From the NCBI RefSeq assembly GCF_016902445.1, contig NZ_JACSNX010000010.1:1-64000 (forward strand): a stretch of DNA of 64,000 nucleotides. Reading direction: 5' to 3'. The notes beneath the pieces are model-generated. The model was not told the origin of the DNA. It saw only the letters and a list, made by a program, of their open reading frames with translations, and did no database searches. Shown here piece after piece: positions 61,988-64,000 of this stretch (position 1 is its first letter; every line of letters starts with the position of its first letter). The translations under genes and the position numbers were made by a program. This stretch comes from Oscillibacter valericigenes. Lineage in GTDB: Bacteria; Bacillota; Clostridia; Oscillospirales; Oscillospiraceae.

Positions 61988-62833
61988 ATGACATGGAATC
62001 TCGTAAGTGACAGCAGCTGTGACCTGCGGGCATCCTCTTTCCACAGCGGTTCCGTCCGCTTCACGTCCGTCCCCCTCCACATCCAGGTGGGGGAGCAGAC
62101 CTTTGTGGATGACGACAGCCTGTCTGTCCCCGCCATGCTCTCCGCCATGGCGGCGGAGAAGGCCGCCTCCTCGTCCGCCTGTCCCTCCCCCGCCGCCTTT
62201 GCCGAGGCCTTCAAGGCCGGGGACCGCACCGTCTGCTTCACCATCTCCTCCCAGCTCTCCGGCACCTACCATGCGGCCTGCATCGCCCGGGACATGGTCC
62301 TGGAAGAACACCCGGACAAGCAGATCTGTGTCATCGACTCCCGCTCCGCCGCCGGTGCCATGGTGCTGCTGATCCGCCGGGCCCGGGCGCTGATCGAGGC
62401 GGACCCGGAGGCGGATTTCGAGGCTGTGTGCGGCCAGCTCCGCCGGTACCAGGCCTCCCTGCGGACCTGCTTCACCCTGGAGAATTTCGACAACCTCATC
62501 AAGAGCGGCCGGATGCGCCCCATCGTGGGCACGCTGCTCCACTCCCTGGGCATCCACGTCATCGCCGACGCCACGCCGGAGGGCACCATCCGCGTGGCGG
62601 ACAAGGCCCGGGGCGTGAACAAGACCTACCGGGCCATCACCGCCCTGATGGGCGCCAGCAAGGACTGCACCGATGCGGAGGTGGTGATCTCCCACTGTGA
62701 GAACCTGGAGGGGGCCATGGCGCTGAAGCGCCAGATCCTGGAGGATCTGCCGGTAAAGCACGTGGACCTGCTGTCCTGCCGGGGCCTCACCAGCTTCTAC
62801 GCCATGGAGAAGGGGCTCATCGTGGGGTATTGA
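61988..62833 (+). CDS. DegV-family fatty-acid-binding protein
   Basis: 281 residues from ATG 61988 (GGGGTG seven bases before). DegV (FakB-like) fold with VSDSSCDL at the N terminus, FTISSQLSGTYHAACIARDM, FDNLIKSGRM and GLTSFYAMEKGL. It binds a fatty acid for the FakA kinase, which phosphorylates exogenous fatty acids; FakA is not in the window. Monocistronic. Confidence 0.93.
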   Translation: MTWNLVSDSSCDLRASSFHSGSVRFTSVPLHIQVGEQTFVDDDSLSVPAMLSAMAAEKAASSSACPSPAAFAEAFKAGDRTVCFTISSQLSGTYHAACIARDMVLEEHPDKQICVIDSRSAAGAMVLLIRRARALIEADPEADFEAVCGQLRRYQASLRTCFTLENFDNLIKSGRMRPIVGTLLHSLGIHVIADATPEGTIRVADKARGVNKTYRAITALMGASKDCTDAEVVISHCENLEGAMALKRQILEDLPVKHVDLLSCRGLTSFYAMEKGLIVGY

Positions 62834-62887
62834 GCTGCCTGCGGGGCCCGTTCGATGCCGGAAGGGTTTCCGGCGGAAGGGCCGCAG

Positions 62888-62918
62888 GGGCGGACCCATG
62901 TGTCCGCCCGCCGTTTTT
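62888..62918 (+). terminator. Terminator of the DegV gene
   Basis: GGGCGGAC, 6-nt loop, GTCCGCCC, then GCCGTTTTT. Confidence 0.8.
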
Positions 62919-62952
62919 CCGCCGGACTCGCTCCGGCCCCACGAGGTCTGTC

Positions 62953-62987
62953 AAAAGCGCGCACGGAATTTTTCCGTGCGCGCTTTT
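62953..62987. terminator. Strong bidirectional terminator (YfcC gene side)
   Basis: AAAAGCGCGCACGGAA and its 16-base complement with a T3 loop; T runs follow on both strands. Confidence 0.92.
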
Positions 62988-63003
62988 TCTTCCGGATACG
63001 CCT

Positions 63004-64000
63004 CTACCCCAGCAGCACGCCTGCCGCAAGAAACGCCAGCGCCAGCAGCAGGAATACCGCCATCAGCTTCCACACGTACTTCACCCACCGGTCATAGGGC
63101 ACATGGCCCAGGGCCAGGGCGCCCATCACCACCGCCGCCGTGGGTGTGAGGATGTTCACCAGGCCGGAGGCGGACTGGAAGGCCGTCACCACCAGGTCCC
63201 CGCCCACGCCGGCGAACTTGCCCAGGGGCGCCACGATGGGGATGGACAGCGTGGCCAGTCCCGATGAGGAGGGGATCAGGATGGTGAGAGGCAGATACAG
63301 GGCGAACACCAGCAGCGTGAAGCTGACGGCCCCGGCCCCGGAGAGGGCCGCCTCTCCCCAGTGGAGGATGGTGTCCGTGATGGCGCCGTCCCGCATCAGC
63401 ACGGTGATGCCCCGGCTGATGCCGATGATGAAGGCCACGCCCAAAAGGTCCGCGCACCCGGCCACATAGGTCTCCGTCAGCTCCTCCTCGCTCATCCGGT
63501 CGATGAGGCCGATGACCACGCCCCCCACCAGAAACAGGGCGGAGAGCTCCGGGAACCACCAGCCCAGGGTGGGCAGGGACAGGCCCATCTCGTCAAAGGG
63601 CACCACAGCGTAGACCATGATGAGGAACGTCAGGGTGAAGATGGCCATGATGACCTTCCGCTTTGGGGTGAAGGGCACCTGCTGGTCCATGGTCACCTGG
63701 ATCCTGCCGGCGCCCACGCCCACCACGGACTTGGAGGGATTCCGCTTCACCCGGGCGGCGTAGGCCATCACGAACCAGATGGCCGCCGCCTCAAAGGCCA
63801 CCCATTCCAGCAGCCGCAGCAGGATGCCCTCGCCCAGGGAGACGCCGGCGAACCCCGCGGCGATGCCGGTGGCAAAGGGGTTCACGGTGGAGGCGATGAC
63901 GCCGGCACCGGCCCCCAGCAAAATCACGCTGATGCCCACCACCGCGTCGTAGCCGGCGGCCAGAAACACCGGGATCAGCAGGGGGTAGAAGGCCATGGTC
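63004..64000 (-). CDS. YfcC-type carrier (C4-dicarboxylate/amino-acid antiporter family), 5' part beyond window
   Basis: 332 visible codons; the frame runs off the right edge and the Met at 63996 is probably internal, since the family is about 470-510 residues. Several helices; marks are LGAGAGVIASTVNPFATGIAAG, IIGISRGITVLMRDGAITDTIL, ILIPSSSGLATLSIPIVAPLG and VNILTPTAAVVMGALAL. The family includes YfcC and arginine/ornithine-type antiporters, so the substrate is uncertain. Confidence 0.9.
   Translation of the reverse strand, partial: TMAFYPLLIPVFLAAGYDAVVGISVILLGAGAGVIASTVNPFATGIAAGFAGVSLGEGILLRLLEWVAFEAAAIWFVMAYAARVKRNPSKSVVGVGAGRIQVTMDQQVPFTPKRKVIMAIFTLTFLIMVYAVVPFDEMGLSLPTLGWWFPELSALFLVGGVVIGLIDRMSEEELTETYVAGCADLLGVAFIIGISRGITVLMRDGAITDTILHWGEAALSGAGAVSFTLLVFALYLPLTILIPSSSGLATLSIPIVAPLGKFAGVGGDLVVTAFQSASGLVNILTPTAAVVMGALALGHVPYDRWVKYVWKLMAVFLLLALAFLAAGVLLG

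Overview
The window is a high-GC Gram-positive (Firmicutes-type) chromosome segment. Membership of the Oscillospiraceae/Flavonifractor-Lawsonibacter neighbourhood is inferred from gene content and style, not from a search. The pointers are two surface proteins with SLH modules, a spoVAC sporulation gene, an Rnf ferredoxin:NAD+ complex, superoxide reductase, several radical-SAM enzymes, a CIRCE/HrcA heat-shock operon and AGGAGG ribosome binding sites. Together they suggest a strictly anaerobic, spore-related gut-type Clostridia. Codon bias is strong enough that most genes carry long empty open frames on the opposite strand.

Layout. 1-7600: a very large secreted von Willebrand A/SpaA/DUF11-type protein that runs off the left edge into an SLH region, followed by two tyrosine recombinases. 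The segment between the recombinases is bounded by a 13-bp inverted repeat, and a MITE-like palindromic element follows. 7.6-11.6 kb: an FbpABC/PotABC-type ABC importer operon. 12.2-15.1 kb: an AEC-family permease divergent from a CoA-disulfide reductase/rhodanese fusion. 15.2-17.8 kb: a cysteine-less NifU-like protein, tRNA-Gly, a lipoprotein, a LUD protein and a YitT protein. 17.9-23.3 kb: the topoisomerase IV pair parE/parC, interrupted by an AT-rich PLD-nuclease-like gene that looks acquired. 23.8-26.7 kb: superoxide reductase, a decayed P-type ATPase, lone spoVAC, a HemW-like protein and a ferredoxin. 27-34.4 kb: an SLH-anchored phosphodiester glycosidase, a sugar isomerase, a YczE-like membrane protein, a CorC/HlyC protein behind a structured leader, and a coiled-coil membrane protein.

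34.5-43.8 kb: MATE pump, PflX-like radical SAM enzyme, thymidine kinase, small zinc/membrane proteins, mutY (apparently leaderless), a membrane-tethered MerR regulator operon, a DUF4015 glycosidase and rpiB. 43.9-49.8 kb: a PHP phosphatase and dnaJ-dnaK-grpE-hrcA behind a perfect CIRCE, with two copies of a palindromic intergenic repeat flanking dnaK. 49.9-51.4 kb: folT under a tetrahydrofolate riboswitch, and a small P-loop kinase. 51.4-56.6 kb: rnfCDGEAB. 57-64 kb: a DUF975 protein, an ECF S-component divergent from a MocR regulator that lacks the PLP lysine, a MarR-MATE pair, DegV and a partial YfcC-type carrier.

How it fits together. Rnf, superoxide reductase, CoA-disulfide reductase, ferredoxin and radical-SAM enzymes describe anaerobic redox metabolism. 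Two vitamin-uptake loci (folate; probably vitamin B6) and a metal- or anion-type importer suggest auxotrophy and scavenging. The most unusual items are the PLD/PUA-like gene between parE and parC, the recombinase pair with a possible invertible spacer, the membrane-anchored MerR operon, and the PLP-lysine-less MocR facing an ECF transporter.
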